Below are positions 16,623 to 26,676 of a stretch of DNA of 64,000 bases, one piece after another. This DNA comes from Hongsoonwoonella zoysiae (lineage in GTDB: Bacteria; Pseudomonadota; Alphaproteobacteria; Rhizobiales; Stappiaceae): the NCBI RefSeq assembly GCF_013266695.1, contig NZ_JABRXF010000003.1:620001-684000 (forward strand). Reading direction: 5' to 3'. The notes below the pieces were generated by a model, which was not told the origin of the DNA, did not search any database, and saw only the letters and a program-made list of their open reading frames with translations. Numbering within the stretch: the stretch's first letter is position 1; the number at the start of each line of letters is the position of its first letter. The position numbers and the translations under genes were made by a program.

Positions 16623-18158
16623 ATGGCAAAAGTGAAGAACAACAAGCTGAAAGCCCGCCTGCCGCGCGGCTTCACCGACCGTGCGGCCGCGGACATCCGC
16701 GCGACCGACGAGATGCTGGCGAAAATCAGGACGGTTTTCGAGCGTTACGGCTTCGACCCCGTCGAAACGCCCGCGTTCGAATATACTGACTGCCTCGGCA
16801 AGTTCCTGCCCGATACCGACCGGCCGAACGCCGGCGTCTTTTCCGTGCAGGACGACGACGAGCAGTGGATGAGCCTGCGCTACGACCTCACGGCCCCGCT
16901 TGCCCGCCACGTCGCTGAAAACATAAACGAAATCCAGCTTCCCTACCGCACCTACCGGGCGGGTTACGTTTACCGGAACGAAAAGCCGGGGCCGGGCCGC
17001 TTCCGCCAGTTCATGCAGTTCGACGCCGACACGGTGGGCGCTGCCGGTGTGCAGGCGGATGCGGAAATGTGCATGATGATGGCCGACACGATGGAGGCTC
17101 TTGGCCTCAAGGGCCAATACATCGTGCGCGTGAACAACCGCAAGATCCTTGATGGCGTGATGGAGGCGATCGGCCTCGGCGGCGAGGAAGACGGCGAGCG
17201 CAGGCTGACGGTTCTGCGCGCCATGGACAAATACGACAAGTTCGGCTCGGAAGGCGTGGCACTTCTGCTTGGCGAAGGGCGCAAGGACGAAAGCGGCGAT
17301 TTCACCGCTGGCGCTCAACTCTCGCAGGCAGCGATCGAAGCGATCGTGGAAATCCTCGATGCCACCGCTATCGACGATCTCATCGACGATACGAATAATC
17401 TAACGTTCAAGACTGCTGCACTTTCGAAGTTCGCCGTCAACAAGCATTTCGAGGACGGCTTTCGCGAACTCAAGCTCATCAACGATCTGGTGGAAGGCGC
17501 GGGATATATGTCCGACCGCATCAAGATCGACCCCTCTGTCGTGCGAGGGCTGGAATATTACACCGGCCCCGTTTACGAGGCGGAGCTTCTGTTCGACGTG
17601 ACGAACGAGAAGGGCGAGGTCGTGCAGTTCGGTTCCGTCGGAGGCGGCGGGCGCTATGACGGGCTGGTGAAGCGCTTCACCGGGCGCGACGTGCCGGCGA
17701 CCGGCTTTTCAATCGGCGTCTCGCGCCTTGCCACGGCGCTGAAAAACCTCGGCAAGCTGGGGACCGACGATGTGGTGCCGCCGGTGCTCGTCACCGTCAT
17801 GGATGGCGACACCGAAGCCCTTGGCCGTTACCAGAAGATGACGCAGGCGCTGCGCGAAGCCGGAATTCGCGCCGAGATGTACCAGGGCAACTGGAAGAAA
17901 TTCGGCAACCAGCTCAAATACGCCGACCGGCGCGGCTGCCCGCTGGCGATCATCCAGGGCTCTGACGAGCGCGAGGCCGGCGAAATCCAGATCAAGGACC
18001 TGATCGAGGGCAAGCGGCTTTCCGGCGAGATCACCGACAATGTCACATGGCGCGAAAGCCGCCCGGCGCAGATCACCGTGAAGGAGACCGAGCTTGTCGA
18101 GCGGGTGAAGGCCATGCTTGCCGAACAGGCTGAAGACCGGGCAAAAGCGGGAAACTGA
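16623..18158 (+). CDS. hisS: histidyl-tRNA synthetase
   Basis: A 511-residue class II synthetase charging tRNA-His. Visible motifs: [16 protein letters not shown] at the start, motif 2 region [29 protein letters not shown], the histidine-binding HisA motif [15 protein letters not shown], and [18 protein letters not shown], followed by an anticodon-binding domain. The gene leads hisS-hisZ-hisG and is divergent from the glycosylation operon. This synteny is usual in Rhizobiales. The start has no strong Shine-Dalgarno. Confidence 0.97.
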   Translation: MAKVKNNKLKARLPRGFTDRAAADIRATDEMLAKIRTVFERYGFDPVETPAFEYTDCLGKFLPDTDRPNAGVFSVQDDDEQWMSLRYDLTAPLARHVAENINEIQLPYRTYRAGYVYRNEKPGPGRFRQFMQFDADTVGAAGVQADAEMCMMMADTMEALGLKGQYIVRVNNRKILDGVMEAIGLGGEEDGERRLTVLRAMDKYDKFGSEGVALLLGEGRKDESGDFTAGAQLSQAAIEAIVEILDATAIDDLIDDTNNLTFKTAALSKFAVNKHFEDGFRELKLINDLVEGAGYMSDRIKIDPSVVRGLEYYTGPVYEAELLFDVTNEKGEVVQFGSVGGGGRYDGLVKRFTGRDVPATGFSIGVSRLATALKNLGKLGTDDVVPPVLVTVMDGDTEALGRYQKMTQALREAGIRAEMYQGNWKKFGNQLKYADRRGCPLAIIQGSDEREAGEIQIKDLIEGKRLSGEITDNVTWRESRPAQITVKETELVERVKAMLAEQAEDRAKAGN

Positions 18159-18159
18159 C

Positions 18160-19275
18160 ATGAGTGCTGCGGAAGACCGTCTCGCCAAGCTGATTTCGCT
18201 GTTCGAAGCGCGCGGACATGCGCGCATCGATCCGCCGATCCTGCAGCCGGCCGACGTCTTCCTGGATCTTACCGGCGAGGATATCCGCCGCCGGCTTTAC
18301 CTCAGCGCTGATCAGGACGGGCGGGACCTTTGCCTGCGGCCCGATTTCACGATTCCCGTCTGCCGTGCGCATATTGCGGAAAACAAGGCCGGAGCCGTGT
18401 CGCGATATTGCTACGGCGGCCCGGTGTTCCGCCAGCGCCCGGGCGGAACCGGCGAGTTTCTGCAAGCAGGTGTGGAGGATATCGGCCGCACCGACCGCGC
18501 GAACGCCGATGCCGAGGTTCTGGCCCTCGCGCTCGACGGTCTAGCGGACCTTGGTGCCGGCGACCTTTCGGTACGCATCGGCGACGAGGCGCTGTTTTCC
18601 GCTGTTATCGACGGCCTGGGCCTTCCAACTGTGTGGAAGCGGCGGCTGCGCGATCTCTTCGGCGAGCGCGACCAGCTCGACCAGGCGATTGCGCGCATGG
18701 AGGGGCAGGCCCGCGACGGAGACAACGAAGACGGCGCACGCGCGGGCGTTCTCGCCGCGCTTGAAGGCTCCGACCCGGAAGCGGCGCAGGCAATCGTCGA
18801 GGATCTACTTTCAATCGCCGGTATCGCCACCGTCGGCGGGCGCACGGCGGGTGAAATCGCCGAGCGTTTCCTGGAGCAGGCCGCCCTTTCAAGCCGCAAG
18901 GGAATTGCCGATGAAGCGGCGAGCACGCTGAAACGCTTCCTCGATACTTCCGGCGCGCCGGAAGCCGCCATCGAAAGCCTGAAGGCCTTTTCGGCGGATA
19001 CGGGCATCGATCTCGCGGCCCCTTTAAGCAACTTCGAAGCACGGCTGAAGGCGCTGGAAGGCACGAAGGCCGCCTCCGTTCCATTGAGCTTTTCCGCCGA
19101 TTTCGGCCGCCGGCTCGACTATTACACCGGCTTCGTGTTCGAGGTTCACGACGCGAAAAGCCGGGATAAGGGCCAGATTGTCGGCGGCGGCCGTTACGAC
19201 AAGCTGCTTGAGCTTCTGGGAGCTTCAATAAGCATCCCGGCGGTCGGTTTTTCCATCTGGCTCGATCGGATCTGA
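18160..19275 (+). CDS. hisZ: ATP phosphoribosyltransferase regulatory subunit HisZ
   Basis: A 371-residue HisRS-like paralogue without aminoacylation function. It keeps the class II core ([66 protein letters not shown]) but lacks a C-terminal anticodon domain. HisZ forms the hetero-octamer with HisG that catalyses and feedback-regulates the first step of histidine synthesis. Start ATG 18160 follows the hisS stop by a single base, so translation is coupled. An Ala/Glu-rich insertion (about 160-280) is longer than in many homologues but common in Rhizobiales. Confidence 0.93.
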   Translation: MSAAEDRLAKLISLFEARGHARIDPPILQPADVFLDLTGEDIRRRLYLSADQDGRDLCLRPDFTIPVCRAHIAENKAGAVSRYCYGGPVFRQRPGGTGEFLQAGVEDIGRTDRANADAEVLALALDGLADLGAGDLSVRIGDEALFSAVIDGLGLPTVWKRRLRDLFGERDQLDQAIARMEGQARDGDNEDGARAGVLAALEGSDPEAAQAIVEDLLSIAGIATVGGRTAGEIAERFLEQAALSSRKGIADEAASTLKRFLDTSGAPEAAIESLKAFSADTGIDLAAPLSNFEARLKALEGTKAASVPLSFSADFGRRLDYYTGFVFEVHDAKSRDKGQIVGGGRYDKLLELLGASISIPAVGFSIWLDRI

Positions 19276-19282
19276 GGGCGTC

Positions 19283-20245
19283 ATGACGAAACTCACCATC
19301 GCCATACCCTCCAAGGGCCGCCTGCAGGACAATACCCACGCCTTTTTCGCCCGTGCCGGCCTGACGATCGAGCGCCCGGGCGGCGACCGCAACTATCGCG
19401 GCACGCTGAAAGGCTTTCCCGACGTCGAGATCGCCTTCCTTTCAGCCTCCGAAATCGCGCGGGAAATAGCCGACGGCTCGGTGCACATGGGTGTCACCGG
19501 TATCGATCTCGTGGAAGAGAACATCTCCGCTCCCTACGAGAAGACGCATCTGGTGACCGCGCTCGGTTTCGGCCATGCCGATGTGGTGATCGCCCTGCCG
19601 ACCGCGTGGATCGACGTTTCGACGATGGCCGATCTTTCCGATGTCGCCTCGGATTTCCGCGGGCGCCACGGCAGACGGCTTCGGGTCGCCACGAAATACG
19701 TGAACCTGACGCGGGCGTTTTTCGCGAAAAACGGCATCGCCGACTATCGGATCGTCGAAAGTGCCGGCGCGACCGAGGGCGCTCCGGCGGCGGGGACGGC
19801 GGAGCTCATTGTCGACATCACTTCGACCGGTTCGACGCTGAAGGCCAACAACCTGAAGATCCCCGATGACGGGGTGATGCTGCGCTCGCAGGCGCATCTC
19901 GTTGCCTCGCTGACAGCGACCTGGTGCGAGGAAGCGCTGGCGGCGGCGCGTGCGATCCTGGATCAGGTCGCGGCAGAAGAAATCGCCCGGAATACCAAGG
20001 AAATCCGCGCCGTTCTGCCCGATCCGAAAGCCGCTGCAAAGCGCGCCGCTTCCGAATTCGGCTGCACGACACCCTTCGGCGATGATGGCTCGCCGCTGGT
20101 CCTGCATTGCCCGGCGCGCGATGTGCCGGCATGCGCCGCCATGCTGAAGGCGCTGGGTGCCGCGCATGTGAATGTGGTGACCCTCGACTATGTGTTCGAA
20201 ACGGAAAATCCCCTTTACGATCCCTTGCACGAAAAGGTGTCGTGA
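19283..20245 (+). CDS. hisG: ATP phosphoribosyltransferase catalytic subunit
   Basis: A 320-residue HisG catalysing ATP + PRPP to phosphoribosyl-ATP, the first step of histidine synthesis. Motifs: [19 protein letters not shown] at the start, [24 protein letters not shown], and the PRPP loop [19 protein letters not shown]. The protein is longer than the short-form HisG (about 210-230 residues), with a C-terminal extension of about 90 residues that is usual for Brucella-type HisG working with HisZ. It begins 7 bases after hisZ. An amidase gene follows 37 bases later and may share the transcript. Confidence 0.95.
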   Translation: MTKLTIAIPSKGRLQDNTHAFFARAGLTIERPGGDRNYRGTLKGFPDVEIAFLSASEIAREIADGSVHMGVTGIDLVEENISAPYEKTHLVTALGFGHADVVIALPTAWIDVSTMADLSDVASDFRGRHGRRLRVATKYVNLTRAFFAKNGIADYRIVESAGATEGAPAAGTAELIVDITSTGSTLKANNLKIPDDGVMLRSQAHLVASLTATWCEEALAAARAILDQVAAEEIARNTKEIRAVLPDPKAAAKRAASEFGCTTPFGDDGSPLVLHCPARDVPACAAMLKALGAAHVNVVTLDYVFETENPLYDPLHEKVS

Positions 20246-20282
20246 CGCACGTCCGACCGTCGGGAACGCATAGGGAATTCGC

Positions 20283-21713
20283 ATGAATATCACCGACCTT
20301 TCAGCCGTTTCTCTGTCGGAAGGCATCCGCTCGCGCCTGTTTTCCTGCCGGGAAGTGATGACTGCGTTTCTGGACCGGATCGAAAAGATCAACCCCGGGA
20401 TCAACGCGATCGTGAACATTCGCGAGCGCGAGGGCCTGCTGGCTGAAGCGGACGAATACGACCGGGAACTGGTGCAAGGCATATGCCGGGGCTGGCTGCA
20501 CGGCGTACCGATGGCGGTGAAGGACCTTGCGGCCACGAGGAAAATTCCAACGACGCTCGGCTCGCCGATTTTCAGGGATTTCAGGCCGACTGAGAATTCC
20601 ATCATGGTCGATCGGCTGGTCGAGGCGGGTGCCATCCTGATCGGCAAGACGAACACGCCGGAATTCGGCCTCGGCTCCCACACCTATAATCCGGTGTTCG
20701 GTCCGACGCGAAATCCATACGATCCGACGAAGACCGCAGGCGGGTCGAGCGGAGGTGCGGCGGCCGCCCTTGCGGCGAGACTTATCCCCGTTGCCGACGG
20801 CAGCGACATGATGGGATCGCTGCGCAATCCGGCGGGCTATAACAATGTGATCGGCTTCCGCCCGAGCTACGGGCGCGTGCCGTCAGGACCGGCGCCGGAA
20901 ATCTTCTTCGACGGCATGGCGACCGACGGCCCGATGGGCAGGAGCGTGCGCGACGTCGCCATGCTCTTGTCGGTACAAGCCGGATACGATGCCCGGGCGC
21001 CGCAATCGCTCGACGGGGACGGATCGGAATTCTCAGGCGCACTCGATGCAACCGTAAAGGGCAAGCGGATCGGCTGGCTCGGCGATCTGGACGGGCACCT
21101 GCCCTTCGAAGAGGGCGTGCTGGAGCTTTGCCACGGCGCACTCTCCACCTTCGAGACGATTGGCGCGACTGTGGAGCCCGCCTCGACGGGCCTCGATCTG
21201 GAGAGCGTGTGGCAGGCGTGGGTGACGCTTCGCCACTGGCGCGTCGCCGGACGGATGGGATCGCTTTACGACGATCCGGACAAGCGCAAGCACCTGAAGC
21301 CGGAAGCGATCTGGGAAGTCGAAAGCGCCAAGGCCCTTACCCTTGACGACATTCAGGCCGCTTCCACGATACGCAGCGCGTTCCACCGGGCGATACTTCG
21401 GCTTTTCGAAAAACACGACTTCCTGATCCTGCCGTCGGCGCAGGTGTTCCCCTTCGATGTCAACCTCGACTGGCCGAAGGAGATCGCCGGGCGGACGATG
21501 GACACCTACCACCGCTGGATGGAAGTGGTGGTGCCGGTCAGCCTTCTCGGGCTACCCACGATCGCCATGCCGGCAGGCTTTTCGCAAAGCGGCCTGCCGA
21601 TGGGCATTCAGATCATCGGCCGCCCGCACGCGGACCTCAAGGTACTGGAGATTGCCCACGCGTACGAGCGGGCGACGCACTGGCTACCGCAGAAACCCGG
21701 GCTTGCCGAATAA
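20283..21713 (+). CDS. amidase signature family protein
   Basis: A 476-residue amidase. The Ser-cisSer-Lys triad is recognisable: Lys in GVPMAVKDLAATR, cis-Ser in KTAGGSSGGAAAALAARLIP, nucleophile Ser in VADGSDMMGSLRNPAGYNN. The nucleophile loop differs from the common GTDTGGS (here GSDMMGS), so substrate range may be unusual. These enzymes hydrolyse amides, carbamoyl or acyl groups and include GatA-like and hydrolase types; there is no gatB or gatC nearby, so it is not a transamidosome gene. AGGGA lies 6 bases before ATG 20283. Confidence 0.88.
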   Translation: MNITDLSAVSLSEGIRSRLFSCREVMTAFLDRIEKINPGINAIVNIREREGLLAEADEYDRELVQGICRGWLHGVPMAVKDLAATRKIPTTLGSPIFRDFRPTENSIMVDRLVEAGAILIGKTNTPEFGLGSHTYNPVFGPTRNPYDPTKTAGGSSGGAAAALAARLIPVADGSDMMGSLRNPAGYNNVIGFRPSYGRVPSGPAPEIFFDGMATDGPMGRSVRDVAMLLSVQAGYDARAPQSLDGDGSEFSGALDATVKGKRIGWLGDLDGHLPFEEGVLELCHGALSTFETIGATVEPASTGLDLESVWQAWVTLRHWRVAGRMGSLYDDPDKRKHLKPEAIWEVESAKALTLDDIQAASTIRSAFHRAILRLFEKHDFLILPSAQVFPFDVNLDWPKEIAGRTMDTYHRWMEVVVPVSLLGLPTIAMPAGFSQSGLPMGIQIIGRPHADLKVLEIAHAYERATHWLPQKPGLAE

Positions 21714-21741
21714 AAAAAGACCGCCTCGAAATGAGGCGGTC
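21712..21741 (-). terminator. terminator of the TRAP 1 operon (minus strand)
   Basis: Read on the minus strand: GACCGCCTC, loop ATTTC, GAGGCGGTC, then seven T. The T tract faces minus-strand transcription, so it ends the dctPQM-lyase transcript. It also abuts the amidase stop and may stop the plus transcript weakly. The gap 21742-21969 beyond it shows no gene. Confidence 0.8.
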
Positions 21742-21969
21742 TATAGCGTGAGCCGCGCCATGTCCGACATGGCCGACACCGCCCTGAGTTGCGTTTTCGG
21801 TAGCCGGTCACGCGACAGGGAAGAAGGCCATCACGACGCAACCGACTGGAAAACCCTGCGGGCAGGCCCGGAAAGGCAACGAGGATTGCGGCCCCGGGCC
21901 TTGGGTTTTCAAACGATACTTACGAGGCCGTTTCGACATCGGATTACCGGGAAGCGATCCAGATACCTT

Positions 21970-22839
21970 TCAATCGCGTCGGTCGGCGTAGCGCTGCTCT
22001 TCCTCATAGTAGGCATCGAAGCCGACGCGGCGGCGAAGCTCCGCGAAATCGAGCAGCATTTCCTCCGGATGCCGCCCGGCCTTCATGGCTTCCAGCGCGT
22101 CGCGCATCGCCTTCATGGCAGCGGAAAGGATGGTCAGCGGAAAGGCGGCCAGCCGATAGCCGATCTCCTGCAATTCGGCGGAAGGCAGGATCGGCGTTTC
22201 GCCGCCTTCCACCAGATTGGCCATGTGCCAGCCCGGCACCTCGCGGCAGATCGTCTCCATCTCCCCGCGCGATTTCGGCGCTTCGACGAAGAGGATATCG
22301 GCACCGGCCTCCTTGAAGGCGCGGGCGCGTTCCAACGCCTCGTCGAGACCGTGCCCGTGGCGGGCGTCGGTGCGGGCGAGGATAAGGATGTCTTCTCCCT
22401 CCTCGCGCGCATCGACCGCCGCCTTGATGCGGTCGACCGCCTGTATCCGGTCGACGACGAGCTTGCCCTTCGTATGGCCGCAGCGCTTGGGCGCCACCTG
22501 ATCCTCGATCATGATGGCCGCGAAGCCCGCGCGCGCATACCCCTGAACGGTGCGCCTGACGTTGAGAGCGTTGCCATAACCCGTATCGCCATCGCCGATG
22601 ATAAGCGCCGATGTGGCGGCGCAGACGTTGCGCCCCTGATCGACGATCTCTCCATAGGAAATCAGCCCGGTATCGGGCATACCGAGCCTTGCGGCGGAAA
22701 CCGCGAAGCCGGACATGAATGTGACCGGGAACCCGGCATCGCCGATCATTTTCGCCGAAAGCCCATCGTAACAGCAGGGCATGACCGTGAGGCCGGGCTT
22801 TTCGAGATGGGCGCGCAGGCGCTCAGCAGGGCTTTGCAT
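21970..22839 (-). CDS. isocitrate lyase / PEP mutase superfamily protein
   Basis: A 289-residue TIM-barrel enzyme (AKMIGDAGFPVTFMSGFAVSAARLG, then DGDTGYGNALNVRRTV with the Mg-binding Asp-x-Asp, IEDQVAPKRCGHTKGK with the catalytic Cys motif K-R-C-G-H, and ILARTDARHGHGLDEAL). The KRCGH Cys supports C-C lyase activity such as 2-methylisocitrate lyase or oxaloacetate/dimethylmalate-type cleavage, not phosphonate chemistry. It is the last gene of the dctP-dctQ-dctM operon, 19 bases after dctM, so it probably acts on the transported carboxylate. The exact substrate cannot be named. Confidence 0.82.
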   Translation of the reverse strand: MQSPAERLRAHLEKPGLTVMPCCYDGLSAKMIGDAGFPVTFMSGFAVSAARLGMPDTGLISYGEIVDQGRNVCAATSALIIGDGDTGYGNALNVRRTVQGYARAGFAAIMIEDQVAPKRCGHTKGKLVVDRIQAVDRIKAAVDAREEGEDILILARTDARHGHGLDEALERARAFKEAGADILFVEAPKSRGEMETICREVPGWHMANLVEGGETPILPSAELQEIGYRLAAFPLTILSAAMKAMRDALEAMKAGRHPEEMLLDFAELRRRVGFDAYYEEEQRYADRRD

Positions 22840-22858
22840 GGCAAATTATCCAAGGATT

Positions 22859-24133
22859 TCAGAGTTTGAACGGAACATAGAGCGCGATATCCGGCAGAAG
22901 ATAGATCAGGAGGACGCTTGCGAGCATGAGGGCGAGAAACGGCCACACACCTGAGGAAACCTCGCCCATCGTCGCGCGGCCCACCGCCTGTATGACGTAA
23001 AGGTTCAGCCCGACCGGCGGCGTGATGAGCGCGCATTCCACCATGATGACGAAGAAGACGCCAAACCATATGGGATCGATGCCGAGCGCGAAAAGCGCGC
23101 CCGAGAGGACCGGCACCATGATGAGCATCATCGACAGGGCTTCCAGCACGAGGCCCATGACGAGAAGGACGAGGCCGACGAGCAGCACGAAGAAGGCCGG
23201 GCTGGAGACATGCTCGGTCAGGAAGACGGAGATATCCTGCGGAATCCGGTAAAGCGTGATCGCCTTGCCGAAAACCTTGGCGCCAGCGACGATGAGCAGG
23301 ATGGCGACCGTGGTCGTCATGGCTTCCATGACGGCGTCGCGCAGCTTCGGCCAGTCAAGCGTCCTCAGCACGACACCCACGACGACAAGCGCGCCGAGAA
23401 AACCGACAGCCGCGGCCTCCGTCGGCGTGAAGACGCCTGCGTAAATGCCCGCGATCACCAGCACCGCCAGAAGGATCGTCGGCGAGGCGCGCCGAAGCGT
23501 GGTCCAGCGCTCTTCCCATGTTGCCCTGGCGCTTGGTTCGTAATCGGCGGCGAAACGGGCAAAAACCATCGAGTAGAGGACGAAAAGCACGATCAGGATG
23601 AGGCCGGGGCCGATGCCGGCAAGAAAGAGCGAAATGATCGATTCCTCGGTGATCACGCCGAAGACGATCATGGGGATCGACGGCGGAATGAGGATACCGA
23701 GCGTGCCGCCCGCGGCGAGCAGGCCTAGAACGAAGCGGCGCGGATAACCGCGCGCCGTCATCTCCGGGATTGCCACCGTGCCGATGGTGGCCGCCGTTGC
23801 AACGGAAGACCCGGAAATCGCCGCGAAGATGCCGCAGGACAGGATGGTGGCGACCGCAAGCCCGCCGGGCCAATGACCGACCCAGGACTGGACGGCGGCG
23901 AAAAGATCCCGCCCGACGCCGCCCTTCAAGAGAACGTTCGACATCAGGAGAAAGAGCGGAACGGCGATCAGCACGAAACTATCTGCGGCGGAAAGCAAAC
24001 CCTGCGGCAGCATGAGCGGGGAAAAACCACCGACGACAAGCAACCCGAAGCCGAGGCCGGCAAGCGCGAAAGCGACCGGAATGCCGATCAGGAGCAGGCC
24101 GAAGAGCGCGAGAAGGATGAAAACCGTGGTCAA
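22859..24133 (-). CDS. dctM: TRAP transporter large permease DctM (system 1)
   Basis: A 424-residue membrane protein with about 12 helices. Typical DctM features are the GGFSPLMLPQGLLSAADSFVLIAVPLFLLMSNVLLKGG start, GGTLGILIPPSIPMIVFG, and ITPPVGLNLYVIQAVG near the C-terminus. It is the Na+-coupled translocation subunit partnering DctQ and the periplasmic DctP encoded upstream. It starts 15 bases after dctQ and is followed by the lyase gene. Confidence 0.92.
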   Translation of the reverse strand: MTTVFILLALFGLLLIGIPVAFALAGLGFGLLVVGGFSPLMLPQGLLSAADSFVLIAVPLFLLMSNVLLKGGVGRDLFAAVQSWVGHWPGGLAVATILSCGIFAAISGSSVATAATIGTVAIPEMTARGYPRRFVLGLLAAGGTLGILIPPSIPMIVFGVITEESIISLFLAGIGPGLILIVLFVLYSMVFARFAADYEPSARATWEERWTTLRRASPTILLAVLVIAGIYAGVFTPTEAAAVGFLGALVVVGVVLRTLDWPKLRDAVMEAMTTTVAILLIVAGAKVFGKAITLYRIPQDISVFLTEHVSSPAFFVLLVGLVLLVMGLVLEALSMMLIMVPVLSGALFALGIDPIWFGVFFVIMVECALITPPVGLNLYVIQAVGRATMGEVSSGVWPFLALMLASVLLIYLLPDIALYVPFKL

Positions 24134-24148
24134 GCGTGGCTCCCGCGA

Positions 24149-24655
24149 TCAGTGGCCAATGGGTTCTTCAGGAACATCCGAAGGGCCTTCGAGCGCGACG
24201 CGAACCGCCTCCACAAGCGCCTGAAGGCCCAAAAGCGAAAAACAGACAGGAAGTGCCGCCTCGTTCCACCAGGCCGGAACGTCGAGCATCGACCCGGTGG
24301 TGCGGCCGCGCGAGAAGGAATCTTCCGCGATACCGAAGGCGTACCAGACGGTGACACCGGCAACGAAGGCGATAAAGAGCAGCACGGCAACCTGCTGCAG
24401 ATGCTTCAGGCGCGGCGGCAAGGCATCCGTCAGCACGGTGATGGCGATGTGCTGGCGACGGTGAACGAGAACCGCGGCGCCCGCGAACGTTCCCCACACG
24501 AGGAAGAGGCGCGAAAGCTCTTCTGCCCAGATGGTGGGCGCGATGAAGACGTAACGCATGAAGACCTCGTAGCCGAGCATGAGCGCGGTTGCGAAATAGG
24601 CCCACGCCGCGAAAGCCCCAAGGGCAGCGGAAAGCCGGTCGATAATGCGGAACAT
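24149..24655 (-). CDS. dctQ: TRAP transporter small permease DctQ (system 1)
   Basis: A 168-residue protein with four membrane helices and the DctQ pattern GYEVFMRYVFIAPTIWAEELSRLFLVWGTFAGAAVLVHRRQHIAI. It joins DctM to form the membrane complex. ATG 24655 (MFRIIDRL) is preferred to an in-frame TTG at 24667. It is preceded by a strong hairpin between dctP and dctQ. Confidence 0.88.
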   Translation of the reverse strand: MFRIIDRLSAALGAFAAWAYFATALMLGYEVFMRYVFIAPTIWAEELSRLFLVWGTFAGAAVLVHRRQHIAITVLTDALPPRLKHLQQVAVLLFIAFVAGVTVWYAFGIAEDSFSRGRTTGSMLDVPAWWNEAALPVCFSLLGLQALVEAVRVALEGPSDVPEEPIGH

Positions 24656-24673
24656 GAGAGCTCTCAATGAGAA

Positions 24674-24695
24674 GGCGGGCCCGGAAGGGCCCGCC
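24674..24695 (-). promoter_or_regulatory. intercistronic hairpin between dctP and dctQ
   Basis: GGCGGGCCC, loop of four bases, GGGCCCGCC: a perfect 9-bp GC stem with no T tract. Such structures between a binding-protein gene and permease genes usually protect the upstream mRNA from 3' decay, giving more DctP than permease. Confidence 0.6.
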
Positions 24696-24711
24696 CGATA
24701 CGGGTGGAAGA

Positions 24712-25710
24712 TCAGTTCTGGAGGCCGCGCGCAGCTTCCAGAACCTTCTGGCCAAGCTCGCCCGACGCTTGGAGATACTGGTCGTAAACCGGCTGCGCCG
24801 CCGCCTTCCAGGCCGCGATTTCTTCGTCCGTCGGCTCATAGACGGTCATGCCGTTTTCCTTCGCGGCGTCGAAAGCGGCAGCCTCGATGCTGCTCATTTC
24901 GTCGCGAACCGTGTTTTCCGCCTTAAGCGCCGCCGCCTGGATGATTTCCTTGTGCTCTTCCGGCAGACCTTCCCAGAAGTCCTTGTTGACGACGACGATG
25001 AACTCGATATCGGCGTTGTTGGTGACGGTAATCGTGTCCATCACCTCCCAGAGATTACGGCTTTTCACGCCCGAAACGCCGGTCATGCCGACGTCGACGG
25101 TGCCGCGCTGGTAGGCGATATATTGCTCTGACCCGGAAATGAGCGTCGGCGCGCCGCCGGCTGCCTCGATCCACGTGCCGAGCGTCTTGCCGAACACGCG
25201 CACCTTCTTGCCCTTGACGTCATCCGGCGTCTTGATCGGACCGCCGTTGGACAGAAGGATTACCCCGCCATAAGCCTGCCACCACAAAACCTTCGAGCCC
25301 GTTTCCTCGATCGCGGCATCTATCGGCCCGCGCACCGGGCTGCCGGGCGCGACAGCCTTGCGCACCAGGTCCTCCGAATTGAGCAGGAACGGCATATAGA
25401 AGACGTCGACGGCGGGAATGTCCCCCACGTAACGGGTGAGCGAGGCGACGCCCATTTCGATCGCCCCGGAGCCGACCGCCTGGGGAACCTCGTTATCCTT
25501 GTAAAGCTGGGCGGAATCGTAAATCTCGACGGCGATGTTGCCGTTGGAGTTCTTTTCCACCTCCTCCTTGAAAAGCTGCAGGTTCTGCCCGAGGTGGCTT
25601 TTCATCGGGAGCTGCAGCGAGATGCGCAAGGTGGTTTTTTCTGCAAGTGCAGCCGTGACGGACAAGGCAAGGCCGGCGGCAACGCCGACGAAGAGACGGC
25701 CAAGTTTCAT
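24712..25710 (-). CDS. dctP: TRAP transporter periplasmic binding protein DctP (system 1)
   Basis: A 332-residue protein with a Sec signal peptide (MKLGRLFVGVAAGLALSVTAALA, cleavage near residue 23). The DctP fold is shown by TLRISLQLPMKSHLGQNLQLFKEEVE, VASLTRYVGDIPAVDVFYMPF, and the carboxylate-binding Arg in DVKGKKVRVFGKTLG. GGGAGG lies 5 bases upstream. It is the first gene of dctPQM plus a C-C lyase gene. The ligand is presumably an organic acid; the Gln/Tyr-rich segment SGSEQYIAYQRG does not let me name it. Confidence 0.92.
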   Translation of the reverse strand: MKLGRLFVGVAAGLALSVTAALAEKTTLRISLQLPMKSHLGQNLQLFKEEVEKNSNGNIAVEIYDSAQLYKDNEVPQAVGSGAIEMGVASLTRYVGDIPAVDVFYMPFLLNSEDLVRKAVAPGSPVRGPIDAAIEETGSKVLWWQAYGGVILLSNGGPIKTPDDVKGKKVRVFGKTLGTWIEAAGGAPTLISGSEQYIAYQRGTVDVGMTGVSGVKSRNLWEVMDTITVTNNADIEFIVVVNKDFWEGLPEEHKEIIQAAALKAENTVRDEMSSIEAAAFDAAKENGMTVYEPTDEEIAAWKAAAQPVYDQYLQASGELGQKVLEAARGLQN

Positions 25711-25819
25711 CGTTTCCTCCCGTTTTCGCGCCCTTGAAGAACCCGTGGCGCCTGCGTGAACGGAGCGGGTGGGGATGCGACATCCGCACTCACCTCGCGG
25801 GAAGACGATTAAATACGAC

Positions 25820-26515
25820 TTATCGAGCGGTCCGCAACCGTTTGCGGCGGTCGGCAGCGCTTTCTCGCAAACGGCGCCAGGAAGGGCGCTTCAAGGCCTG
25901 CCTTTCGGCCTCCACCTCATCGCGCACGCAACATCCCTCGAGATGATCGTTGACGAGGCCCATGGCCTGCATGAAGGCGTAGGCCGTCGTCGGGCCGACG
26001 AAGCTCCAGCCGCGTTTCTTCAGATCCTTCGAAAGGGCGGTGGATGTCGGCGTCTTTGCGAGAGTTCGAAGCGTTGCGCGGTCCAGTTTCGCCGGACGCT
26101 CGGAGGGGGCGGGCTCGAAACTCCAGAAATAGCCCGCGAGCGAGCCGCGCTCGTCCGCCAGCTCGCGGGCGCGCCGCGCGTTGTTGATGGTGGAAACGAT
26201 CTTGCCCCGGTGCCGAATGATGCCGGTGTCCTTCAAAAGCCGCTCCACGTCCGCATCGCCGAACTCTGCCACTTCACGAAAATCGAACCCGGCGAAGGCG
26301 GCGCGGAAATTCTCCCGCTTTCTCAGGATGGTCAGCCACGAAAGACCCGACTGGAACCCTTCCAGGCAGATCTTCTCGAACAACCTGACATCGTCGGTGA
26401 CGGGGCGGCCCCATTCCTCGTCGTGGTAGCGCAGATAATCCGGCAGATTGCCGTGCCAGAAGCACCGCCCCTTGCCGTCCTCACCGATCATCACCCCGTT
26501 TTCGCCGTCCGCCAT
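25820..26515 (-). CDS. tag: DNA-3-methyladenine glycosylase I
   Basis: A 231-residue base-excision repair enzyme. The Tag signature is present: GRCFWHGNLPDYLRYHDEEWGRPV at the start with Cys and His Zn ligands, SGLSWLTILRKRENFRAAF, and GPTTAYAFMQAMGLVNDHLEGCC with the second His/Cys pair. It removes 3-methyladenine from DNA. ATG 26515 has GGAG 7 bases upstream; an ATG at 26491 and a longer frame from 26563 are alternatives. The C-terminal about 30 residues are very basic. Confidence 0.93.
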   Translation of the reverse strand: MADGENGVMIGEDGKGRCFWHGNLPDYLRYHDEEWGRPVTDDVRLFEKICLEGFQSGLSWLTILRKRENFRAAFAGFDFREVAEFGDADVERLLKDTGIIRHRGKIVSTINNARRARELADERGSLAGYFWSFEPAPSERPAKLDRATLRTLAKTPTSTALSKDLKKRGWSFVGPTTAYAFMQAMGLVNDHLEGCCVRDEVEAERQALKRPSWRRLRESAADRRKRLRTAR

Positions 26516-26676
26516 GCATTTCTCCAGCGTGTTCTTGAAGGAAACCTTCGCCGAAGTTTGCACAACCGAACGGGGCCTCCATTGTGTTTCCGGTTTGTTC
26601 TATATATCCGCGACAGAGGTTGCAAGACGGGAGATCGACGCTCGCGCCGGGCGCCGACGGGAGAAGGGACGCGCCG

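Noticed and set aside
21457..22869. 470-codon plus-strand frame across the amidase end and the lyase gene
   Set aside because: It spans a terminator and two good genes in other frames; translation is unlike any family.
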